Part shown: positions 1 to 5,862 of the stretch, piece after piece
Layout: each line of letters starts with the position of its first letter
How positions within the stretch are numbered: position 1 is the first letter of the stretch
Notes under the pieces: generated by a model
What the model saw: only the letters and a program-made list of their open reading frames with translations
Database searches by the model: none
What the model was told of the DNA's origin: nothing
Program-made: the position numbers and the translations under genes
Assembly: GCA_028709985.1 (NCBI GenBank)
Contig: JAQUTB010000030.1
Span: forward strand, 1-11,500
Direction: 5' to 3'
DNA length: 11,500 nt
Origin: Dethiosulfovibrio sp.
GTDB taxonomy: Bacteria > Synergistota > Synergistia > Synergistales > Dethiosulfovibrionaceae

Positions 1-300
1 GGCGCTGGCCTGCTTTATGGCGGTCGAGTGAGGTATTTTACCGTTTTGACCGACTATGAAGTTGGCCAGTGCCAGCGTCTCCGATCCGGCTCCCGATATT
101 ATGGAGGAAGCCGCCCTGTATGCCTCGGTTATCCTTGTGGTCGTCTCCTGGACCATGTCGGAAAGATCCGACTCCAAAGAGGTACGGGGCAAGGTCATCT
201 TGAGCCACGGAACCGATTCGATCTCTACAGTCAGGGCGACGAACAGGGCGTAGTTCACGATAATGAAGGCCATACAAAGGTTTCTGATTGTTTTCCTCAT
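1..300 (-). CDS. Hypothetical membrane-anchored protein, N-terminal 100 codons (partial)
   Basis: An open minus-strand frame without stops runs from an ATG at 300 off the left edge, so only the first 100 residues are seen. They begin MRKTIRN and continue with one hydrophobic segment at about residues 8-27, which reads as a signal anchor or first membrane helix. After it comes a hydrophilic, probably helical stretch with DLSDMVQETTTRITEAYRAA near residues 46-65. A GGAGGAG at 305-311 precedes two adjacent ATGs (303 and 300). The second has the better spacing and was chosen. A good promoter lies just upstream, and the gene is divergent from the chemoreceptor at 456. The architecture (short cytoplasmic tail, one helix, extracytoplasmic helical region) would suit a receptor or another sensory protein, but I do not recognise the family and cannot assign a function. 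Confidence 0.7.
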   Translation of the reverse strand, partial: MRKTIRNLCMAFIIVNYALFVALTVEIESVPWLKMTLPRTSLESDLSDMVQETTTRITEAYRAASSIISGAGSETLALANFIVGQNGKIPHSTAIKQASA

Positions 301-329
301 CATGCTCCTCCGTGGGGATATATACCGGA

Positions 330-359
330 ATTATACATTACATCTCCTCTTGGTATCAA
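330..359 (-). promoter_or_regulatory. Sigma-70-like promoter for the minus-strand partial gene
   Basis: On the minus strand a TTGATA -35 box (354-359) is followed by an 18-bp spacer and a perfect TATAAT -10 box (330-335). Transcription would start near position 323, giving a leader of about 20 bases that carries the GGAGGAG ribosome binding site of the gene starting at 300. I saw no equally clear promoter for the divergent plus-strand chemoreceptor gene in the same gap. Confidence 0.6.
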
Positions 360-455
360 AAATAATCAAAAAACTGGAAGTCGTGGCCCATGGGGTATAT
401 CATAGGCTTGGAGGGCGTTACATCGATGAAACACATATTGGGAGGGTGATGATTT

Positions 456-2585
456 ATGAAGTTTAAAACCATCGGGAGTAAAATAACCACTTTTGTGGCT
501 ATCCTGCTCCTGGCGACGACTGGCTTGGTGGCCGGTATTTCCTACTGGCAGAGCCAGAAGGCCCTTATCCGGTCCTCTAACGACTACTGCCTGGAGATAG
601 CCCGTAAAAACGCTCAGTTCATAGAGGGCAAGTTTGGGCTTTTCGACGGAGAGCTTCTGGCTCTGAAGGCGGCGGTGACGTCGACATTCAATCTGGACCT
701 GGCCAAGCTCAGCGGGGAGCTCTACTTCTACCAGTTTGTGTCTCAGAACGTGTCCTTCGTGGGTCGCCTGGCGGAGCAGATGCCGGAGCTTTTGGACATC
801 TACATAGTGTTCAACCCGGAGCTGTTCCCCGAGATTGGCACGGTGCAGAAGCTCTGGTTCACTAGAGGAGAAAACGGATCGATTCAAGCTCTGATGGACG
901 AGAACTTCACTGTGAAGGATCTTTTCGACCGATCAAACCCAAAGACCGAGTGGTTCAGAAAGCCACTGGACACCGGCAAGGCGGTATGGTCCTCCGCCTA
1001 TCTTGACGACCAGGGTAGGAAGAGGATTGACTACGACATGTCGGTGGAGATAAACGGCCAGAAGGTGGCGGTTATCGGAATGTCCCTGGACTTCTCCTTC
1101 GTTGAGAGGGAGCTGTCCAGCAGGAAGATCTTCGAGACTGGATACGCCTTCATGATAGACCAGGACGGAAAATATCTCTATCATCCCAAGTTCAGTATAG
1201 ACGGCCCAACCATGTCTCAGGTCGAGGACGGCAGTCAGTCTGACCTGCTCGACGCGATAAAATCGGGCAAGGAAGGGGTTAAAAACGTCGTTCTTGGCTC
1301 AGCGGAGAGGATCGTAGCTTTCTCTACCCTGAAAAACGGTTTTGTGGTCGCGGTCTCGGTTCCGGTATCCGAAGTGCTGTCCGACCTAAACGGCCTTAAG
1401 GTCAGCGTTTTCATATCGTCGTTGGTGGTCCTTATACTGTCGGTGGTCCTCACACTAATACTGTCAAAGAGCATATCATCCCCCCTTAGGAGGATGGTCG
1501 GGGCAGCTAAGAGGGTGGAATCGGGGGACCTCACTTTCTCAAGGGACGAGATACTCATATCCGGAAAGGACGAGGTTGTCCAGCTGGCTCACGCCCTGGC
1601 GGGCATGACCGAGAGCATGAGAGACGCCATCAAGGGCGTCATGGACCAGACCGACGCAGCCACAGAGAGGTCCGAGGCCATGAACTCTATGGCCCAGGAG
1701 ATGGCTTCGTCCATGGAGGAGGTTCAGTCGGCCCTTGAGCGTATGCTCACAATAGCGGAGGGTAACTCCGCCGCACTACAGGAGAGCAACGCCTCCGTTG
1801 AGGAGGTAGCCTCCGGGGCTCAGCAGTCGGCTCACGACGCATCCTCCGGTGCTGAGGCCTCCGAGAAAGGCATGGCGGAGACCGACAGCGCCGTCTCCAA
1901 GGTCCTCAGGACCATAGAGAGGATGGAGAAGGCAGGGGAGGTCTCCTTGGAGAGCATAGATAGGATAAAGGAGCTGGCCAAGTCGGTGGAGTCCATATCG
2001 GGCTTCGTCGACACCATAACGGGCATAGCGGACCAGACCAACCTGCTCGCCCTGAACGCTGCCATAGAGGCGGCCAGGGCAGGAGACGCTGGAAGGGGCT
2101 TCGCGGTGGTCGCGGAGGAGGTCAGGAAACTTGCGGAGGAATCGGCAACGTCCGCCAAGGAGATAGACTCACTTATAGAGGGTCTCCAGGAGAGCTCCAA
2201 GAGGTCCATAGGCGCGACAGAAAGAACCGGATCCATCCTGGGAGAGGCTGTGTCCGAGGCAAGGGACGCTGAGTCCCAACTTCAGAGGGCCCTGGCCCAG
2301 ATGAAGAGCGTCAACGACGCGATCCAGAACATAGCGGCTGTAGCTCAAGAGCAGGCCGCGGCCAGCGAGGAGATGACCTCCGCCATACAGTCGGTCACCG
2401 ATTCCACCATGGAGTCGGTCGAGTCGATGAACTCGATCCAGGAGTCCACCGACAAGACCACGAAGGCCGCTGAGAACGTCTCCAGAGAGGCTGAAAACCT
2501 CTCCAGGTCCATGGAGGACCTTAAGACAAAGGTAAACCGTTTTGTGGTGGACAAAAAACATGGCCTTAAACCACTGGATCGGTAA
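456..2585 (+). CDS. Methyl-accepting chemotaxis protein with dCache sensor domain
   Basis: This 709-residue transmembrane chemoreceptor should pass ligand signals to the CheA/CheW array. Membrane helix 1 is at about residues 11-30. The extracytoplasmic region at about 31-310 has dCache-type features: a [17 protein letters not shown] stretch at 166-182, [10 protein letters not shown] at 208-217 and [16 protein letters not shown] at 229-244. Helix 2 is at about 313-336, followed by a HAMP linker (about 337-392) and a long coiled-coil signalling domain. The conserved hairpin tip, centred on [20 protein letters not shown] at 524-543 and followed by [17 protein letters not shown] (546-562), is intact and is the region that contacts CheA/CheW. 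The gene starts at ATG 456 after a GGAGG at 441-445. No C-terminal CheR-tethering pentapeptide is seen; the protein ends KPLDR. The ligand cannot be predicted. No other che gene is in the window, so it looks like a stand-alone receptor gene. Confidence 0.95.
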   Translation: MKFKTIGSKITTFVAILLLATTGLVAGISYWQSQKALIRSSNDYCLEIARKNAQFIEGKFGLFDGELLALKAAVTSTFNLDLAKLSGELYFYQFVSQNVSFVGRLAEQMPELLDIYIVFNPELFPEIGTVQKLWFTRGENGSIQALMDENFTVKDLFDRSNPKTEWFRKPLDTGKAVWSSAYLDDQGRKRIDYDMSVEINGQKVAVIGMSLDFSFVERELSSRKIFETGYAFMIDQDGKYLYHPKFSIDGPTMSQVEDGSQSDLLDAIKSGKEGVKNVVLGSAERIVAFSTLKNGFVVAVSVPVSEVLSDLNGLKVSVFISSLVVLILSVVLTLILSKSISSPLRRMVGAAKRVESGDLTFSRDEILISGKDEVVQLAHALAGMTESMRDAIKGVMDQTDAATERSEAMNSMAQEMASSMEEVQSALERMLTIAEGNSAALQESNASVEEVASGAQQSAHDASSGAEASEKGMAETDSAVSKVLRTIERMEKAGEVSLESIDRIKELAKSVESISGFVDTITGIADQTNLLALNAAIEAARAGDAGRGFAVVAEEVRKLAEESATSAKEIDSLIEGLQESSKRSIGATERTGSILGEAVSEARDAESQLQRALAQMKSVNDAIQNIAAVAQEQAAASEEMTSAIQSVTDSTMESVESMNSIQESTDKTTKAAENVSREAENLSRSMEDLKTKVNRFVVDKKHGLKPLDR

Positions 2586-2600
2586 ATAGGTTTAGAATAG

Positions 2601-2625
2601 GGGGGAGGCTCAGCCTCTCCCTTTT
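2601..2625 (+). terminator. Rho-independent terminator after the chemoreceptor gene
   Basis: A 9-bp stem (2601-2609 pairing with 2613-2621, one G-T pair) closes a TCA loop and is followed by TTTT at 2622-2625. It sits 15 bases after the chemoreceptor stop codon and points with that gene. The U tract is short, so termination may be partial. Confidence 0.7.
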
Positions 2626-2652
2626 GCATACCCCACTTACATGATATGATAT
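2624..2652 (+). promoter_or_regulatory. Candidate promoter for the flavodiiron protein gene
   Basis: TTGCAT at 2624-2629 could serve as -35, with TGATAT (2647-2652, 17-bp spacer) or TATGAT (2645-2650, 15-bp spacer) as -10. The -35 box would overlap the T tract of the preceding terminator. A strong GGGAGGAG ribosome binding site follows at 2667-2674, 7 bases before the ATG at 2682. This is a match by eye only. Confidence 0.4.
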
Positions 2653-2681
2653 TCCATATACGCGTTGGGAGGAGATAAAAT

Positions 2682-3902
2682 ATGAACAGACCTGTTAAAG
2701 TATCGGACAAGACGTGGTGGATAGGCGTAAACGACCGGACCACCGACCTGTTTGAGGCGATGTGGCCCCTTCCTAAGGGTATTTCCTACAACTCCTACCT
2801 GATAGACGACGATAAGGTGGCTGTTATAGACGGTGTGAAATCGGACTTCTACCCTCAGTATATCGAGAACATAAAGGGCATTATCGGATCTGGAAAGACC
2901 GTGGACTACATGGTGGTCAACCACGTAGAGCCGGACCACTCCGGCGCGGTCGAGATGATGCTTCATGCCTTCCCGGAGATGACTGTGGTGGGAAACAGCA
3001 AGACCATTCAGTATCTGTCCCAGTTCTACGGCGATATACCTAATTCTATGGAGATAAAAGACGGGGAATCCCTCGATCTGGGATCCCATAAGCTGACCTT
3101 TGCCCTTATACCTATGGTGCATTGGCCTGAGACCATGGTTACCTACGACGAGAGCACAGGATGCCTGTTCTCCTGCGACGCCTTCGGCAGCTTCGGCGCC
3201 CTTGACGGAGGGCTCTTCGACGATCAGCTGGACCTGGAGTCCTACAGGGCCGAGACCTACCGCTACTTTGCCAACATCGTTGGGAAATACTCCTCATTCG
3301 TGGAGAAGGCGCTTGCAAAGGTCAAGGACCTTGGGATAAAACCGACCATGGTATGTCCGTCTCACGGACCTGTCTACAGGAAAAACCCCGGCTATATAGT
3401 GGACTTCTACGGCGACATGGCCTGTCAGAGGACCGATCCAGCCGCCTTGATAGTATACGGCTCCATGTACGGCAATACCGCTAGGCTGGCCGAGGCGGTC
3501 GCTAAGGGGCTTAGGGATGGAGGACTCATCGACGTGGTGGTCAGAAATTCCTCCAAGTCGGAGATGTCCGAGCTTGTCCGGGATACGTGGAGGTGCAGGG
3601 GGCTGGTCCTGGTCGGATGCAGCTATAATGGTGGTGTGTTCCCCAAGATCTCCCATCTGATGGAGACCCTGGAGGGCAAGAAGATGTCGAACCGTTATAT
3701 AGGGATATGCGGCTCCTACACCTGGAGCAAGGGCGCCGCTATGAAGCCCATGAGGGCCTTCGCCGAACAGCCTTGTTGGACAAAGGTCGGCCCGGAGGTT
3801 GAGGTTCTGAGCAGGCCCTCAGACGCCGATCTTGAGCAGGCCTTTGAGCTAGGTAAAAACATGGCCGACATGATACTGTCTTCAGGTGGAAGGTTAGAGT
3901 AG
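2682..3902 (+). CDS. Class A flavodiiron protein (FprA / rubredoxin:oxygen oxidoreductase type)
   Basis: This 406-residue soluble enzyme of the flavodiiron family reduces O2 to water and/or NO to N2O with electrons from rubredoxin or a similar donor. In anaerobes it serves to detoxify oxygen or NO. The N-terminal metallo-beta-lactamase-like domain (about 1-250) has a complete set of diiron ligands: H81, E83, D85 and H86 in NHVEPDHSG, H147 in VHWPE, D166 in SCDAFG and H228 in PSHGP. Their spacing closely follows that known for Desulfovibrio gigas ROO. A C-terminal flavodoxin domain (about 255-400) starts with ALIVYGSMYGNTARLAE, whose SMYGNT at 261-266 is the FMN phosphate loop. The length is typical of class A, with no fused rubredoxin or flavin reductase domain, so the electron donor must be encoded elsewhere. 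The sequence does not settle O2 versus NO preference. The gene appears monocistronic, between two terminators. Confidence 0.95.
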   Translation: MNRPVKVSDKTWWIGVNDRTTDLFEAMWPLPKGISYNSYLIDDDKVAVIDGVKSDFYPQYIENIKGIIGSGKTVDYMVVNHVEPDHSGAVEMMLHAFPEMTVVGNSKTIQYLSQFYGDIPNSMEIKDGESLDLGSHKLTFALIPMVHWPETMVTYDESTGCLFSCDAFGSFGALDGGLFDDQLDLESYRAETYRYFANIVGKYSSFVEKALAKVKDLGIKPTMVCPSHGPVYRKNPGYIVDFYGDMACQRTDPAALIVYGSMYGNTARLAEAVAKGLRDGGLIDVVVRNSSKSEMSELVRDTWRCRGLVLVGCSYNGGVFPKISHLMETLEGKKMSNRYIGICGSYTWSKGAAMKPMRAFAEQPCWTKVGPEVEVLSRPSDADLEQAFELGKNMADMILSSGGRLE

Positions 3903-3920
3903 CCCAAGAACTCACAAACG

Positions 3921-3954
3921 ATAAAGCCGGCAGGGATTTCCCTGCCGGCTTTAT
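3921..3954. terminator. Bidirectional terminator between convergent genes
   Basis: A perfect 15-bp stem, ATAAAGCCGGCAGGG at 3921-3935 against 3940-3954, closes an ATTT loop. Its A- and T-rich ends supply a short U tract in either direction. It lies 18 bases after the flavodiiron stop codon and about 70 bases after the stop of the convergent polyferredoxin gene, and can serve both. Confidence 0.85.
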
Positions 3955-4023
3955 CTCTGGAGGTTGTTGGTATGGAGAAAACTTGATCTACCTGGTAGAG
4001 CATACATCTTTTTGTGGTTTTTC

Positions 4024-5406
4024 TCAAGGGCTTTGTTGGCCCAGTATATATTTAACCGCGTCCCTTATGACCTGGACTTCCTCGCCCCTTTCTTTAGCTA
4101 TATCCTTGACTGGCTTGTCCAGAGGTATATCCCCTGTCCATCCCTCTTCGGCCAGGTGTTTTACCACCTTTGCTGGGTCCACCGAGTACATCAGGCCTAT
4201 CTCCGTCAGGGTCAAACTTCCCCTCAGCTCATCTATATTAGAGGGAGCCTGAGGAACCGATACGGAGGGAAGGGCCGATCCGCCTTGCTCAAACCACTTC
4301 CCTATATCGTCGGTGAACTTGTGGTCGTCAACTCCCTCTATGGATTTAAGGGATTTATCCCGGGGGACGTCCTTTTCTAGCTGGCCTATCTCGATCAACT
4401 TTTCGATCGGAAGTCCCGTCACGTTGGAGACCTGCTCAAGGCTCATCCAACCGTAGACGTACGTGGCTGGGTTGACCTCCTGGCTGTTTTGGGGCATGGA
4501 GGCAGATGTGGCCCATAACCCCGTATATTTGGCCGCGCCGTAGACCCCGAAGAATATGGCCAACCCCAGGAGCCCCACGATCAGAGGGGTCAAGGTTTTT
4601 CTCGATGTTCCCATGACGAGCGTGTCTTTTACCGGGCAGGCCTCGACGCACTCCCCGCAGGCTATGCAGTCCGCCGAGGTCTCCACGTCCTTGGACTCTG
4701 GGTTCAGGCCCATGGGACAGGAATCGCCACATCTGTGACAGTGGACGCAGCTGGAGTCGTTTCTTCTTACCTTCACTAAGCTGACCTTTTGGAACAAAGA
4801 CAGCAACCCTCCGAGGGGACACAGATAGCGACACCAGAATCGCTCTATCGCCATGGACGCCCCTATGACCACAAAAAACAGAATCCCGAAGGCCCAAGGG
4901 GCCTCTTTAACCTCGGCCCAGCCTGATGAAAGGTGCATCCAGGCGACCCATGGGTCGTAGTCCCTCCAGAGCAGAGTGCCGTAATACCACGATCCTAGCA
5001 CAGCTATGGCCAACACGACGTACTTTCCTAGCCTCATAACCCTGTCGGTTTTCTCCGGCAGCTCGATTTTTTTGATCCCTATTTTTCTCCCAATGGACGA
5101 AGACAGCTGACCGATTGTACCAAGTGGGCATATCCATCCGCAGAATACCCTGCCCAGAAGCACCGTCATCAGAGCCACCGACACAAAAAGCACCATGGCA
5201 CTTGGGGCGGTCCTCCTCAGCCACACGCCGGACTTGAGGTAGCTGTACATGCTCTCCGCTCCTCCAAGGGGGCAGAGAGCGTCCACAGGGGGCATACCGC
5301 CAGCTCCTCCTCCCAGCTTTTGGTGCATGTATCCTATGTATGTCAAAAAAGCTAAAAAACCTATCTGGACCGTGTATCTGACTATCCGTGATCCCTTCCC
5401 CTTCAT
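4024..5406 (-). CDS. NapH/NosR-like membrane polyferredoxin (4Fe-4S) with duplicated C-terminal module
   Basis: This is a 460-residue integral membrane electron-transfer protein, numbered from ATG 5406. Hydrophobic segments are near residues 8-26, 68-86, 127-145, 171-187 and 272-292. Two CxxxCP motifs, C89/C93 (FCGWICPLG) and C192/C196 (WCRYLCPLG), are characteristic of the NapH/NosR/RdxA membrane ferredoxin family. Two CxxCxxCxxxCP clusters follow: C220, C223, C226, C230 and C247, C250, C253, C257. These should bind two [4Fe-4S] centres on the cytoplasmic side. After the last helix, about 165 residues carry two copies of a short helical module, at about 321-357 and 398-437. The gene stands alone, convergent with the flavodiiron gene. 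No nitrate, nitrous oxide or cytochrome oxidase genes are nearby, so its redox partner is unknown. ATG 5415 is in frame but abuts the AGGAG, so ATG 5406 (9-base spacing) was preferred. Confidence 0.9.
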   Translation of the reverse strand: MKGKGSRIVRYTVQIGFLAFLTYIGYMHQKLGGGAGGMPPVDALCPLGGAESMYSYLKSGVWLRRTAPSAMVLFVSVALMTVLLGRVFCGWICPLGTIGQLSSSIGRKIGIKKIELPEKTDRVMRLGKYVVLAIAVLGSWYYGTLLWRDYDPWVAWMHLSSGWAEVKEAPWAFGILFFVVIGASMAIERFWCRYLCPLGGLLSLFQKVSLVKVRRNDSSCVHCHRCGDSCPMGLNPESKDVETSADCIACGECVEACPVKDTLVMGTSRKTLTPLIVGLLGLAIFFGVYGAAKYTGLWATSASMPQNSQEVNPATYVYGWMSLEQVSNVTGLPIEKLIEIGQLEKDVPRDKSLKSIEGVDDHKFTDDIGKWFEQGGSALPSVSVPQAPSNIDELRGSLTLTEIGLMYSVDPAKVVKHLAEEGWTGDIPLDKPVKDIAKERGEEVQVIRDAVKYILGQQSP

Positions 5407-5415
5407 GTTCGTCAT

Positions 5416-5423
5416 CTCCTCTC
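5416..5423 (-). promoter_or_regulatory. Ribosome binding site deciding the polyferredoxin start
   Basis: GAGAGGAG on the minus strand directly touches the in-frame ATG at 5415, leaving no spacer. It lies 9 bases from the in-frame ATG at 5406. This favours 5406 and a protein 3 residues shorter than the longest reading frame. Confidence 0.65.
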
Positions 5424-5539
5424 TTTATGGGGCATCTCTAAAAACTCACACTTGAGTCCCTCGGAGAGACCGCTCCGCCTGCGCCCTGTTTCGCCCAAAC
5501 GTATTTTCGACCTGCCTGTTCCGTACGAACCGCCTCGGA

Positions 5540-5556
5540 GGGCACGTCCTGTGCCC
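5540..5556. repeat. Central hairpin 1 of the nested element (GTCCT loop)
   Basis: GGGCAC at 5540-5545 pairs with GTGCCC at 5551-5556 around the loop GTCCT (5546-5550). The hairpin is flanked on both sides by CCTCGG (5533-5538 and 5557-5562). No T tract follows, so it is not a normal terminator. Confidence 0.7.
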
Positions 5557-5565
5557 CCTCGGCTT

Positions 5566-5586
5566 GGGGCGACGTCCTGTCGCCCC
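5566..5586. repeat. Central hairpin 2 of the nested element (GTCCT loop)
   Basis: GGGGCGAC at 5566-5573 pairs with GTCGCCCC at 5579-5586 around GTCCT (5574-5578), the same loop as the hairpin just to its left. Both share the nine-base core ACGTCCTGT, although the rest of the stems differ. No T tract follows on either strand. Confidence 0.7.
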
Positions 5587-5644
5587 ATTCGTACTACACG
5601 ACGGCATGTCGAAAATACGGGCTCAAATGGGCTTCGTCGGAGCG

Positions 5645-5710
5645 ATCTCTCCGAGGATCAGCGTTTTTAGAGATCCCCTATAGTTTCCTCTGAACTATCT
5701 CTCCGAGGAT
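5645..5710. repeat. 14-bp direct repeat straddling the right end of the element
   Basis: ATCTCTCCGAGGAT occurs at 5645-5658 inside the element's right arm and again, unchanged, at 5697-5710 outside it, 52 bases on. Between the two, ATAGTT (5680-5685) and AACTAT (5692-5697) form a small inverted repeat. The outer copy may be a remnant of another element or of an abortive duplication. Confidence 0.55.
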
Positions 5711-5821
5711 AATACCCCCAATGGTATGGCTCCATCTATAGGATCTGTTTCAGCTTAGCGTAAAAAAACGTAAGGAGCTCAGCAGGTGTTCCTCAGTAGC
5801 TATATATTAAGCCTATTCAGA
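5711..5821. other. Intergenic remainder with no recognised feature
   Basis: This stretch lies between the repeat region and the terminator of the large minus-strand operon. I see no convincing gene, RNA or clear promoter in it. The promoter of the polyferredoxin gene should lie here or inside the repeat, but no good -35/-10 pair stands out. A TATTAT at 5709-5714 (minus strand) lacks a matching -35. Confidence 0.4.
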
Positions 5822-5862
5822 ATAAAAAGCGACCTCCCCGTTATGGGAAGGTCGCTTTTTAT
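5822..5862 (-). terminator. Terminator of the MFS-sdaAB-sdaAA-UPF0182 operon
   Basis: A 14-bp stem (5822-5835 with 5849-5862) contains the arms AAAAAGCGACCT and AGGTCGCTTTTT. After one mismatch it is extended by an inner CCC/GGG around a GTTAT loop. Read on the minus strand it ends in a TTTTTATT run. The first base of the stem overlaps the stop codon of the UPF0182 gene, so there is essentially no 3' untranslated gap. Its A/T ends could also stop plus-strand transcription. Confidence 0.85.

Larger units (their letters stand above)
5429..5678. repeat. 250-bp nested inverted-repeat element (MITE-like or large structured repeat)
   Basis: The stretch folds on itself through a series of matched arms, read from the outside in. 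GGGG (5429-5432) pairs with CCCC (5675-5678). ATCTCTAAAAAC (5434-5445) pairs with 5663-5674, perfect over 12 bp. CCTCGGAGAGACCGCTCCG (5459-5477) pairs with 5638-5656 in 18 of 19 positions. CGTATTTTCGAC (5500-5511) pairs with 5608-5619, perfect over 12 bp. GTACGAA (5523-5529) pairs with 5588-5594. Two separate hairpins occupy the centre. The arms are joined by less well-matched segments, including GCCC/GGGC and TTT/AAA pairs. No credible protein is encoded and no transposase is present. The terminal inverted repeats and small size suggest a non-autonomous mobile element or a dispersed intergenic palindromic repeat; a structured RNA is the alternative. I saw no flanking target duplication that I trust. 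Confidence 0.75.

Noticed and set aside
366-887. 173-codon minus-strand open frame overlapping the chemoreceptor start
   Set aside because: It is antisense to the conserved N-terminal membrane helix and dCache region, has no recognisable motifs, and is composed of shadow codons.
5452-5670. 72-residue plus-strand reading frame across the nested repeat
   Set aside because: It lies wholly inside the palindromic element, is rich in Arg and Pro from the GC-rich arms, has no ribosome binding site, and resembles no protein. It is an artefact of the repeat.
5429-5678. CRISPR array or Rho-independent terminator as explanation for the repeats
   Set aside because: There are no regularly spaced direct repeats with unique spacers, and the central hairpins have no T tract. 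The arms are inverted, not tandem.
5429-5678. Intact insertion sequence
   Set aside because: The element is far too short to hold a transposase and no transposase motif appears in any frame. At most it is a non-autonomous derivative.
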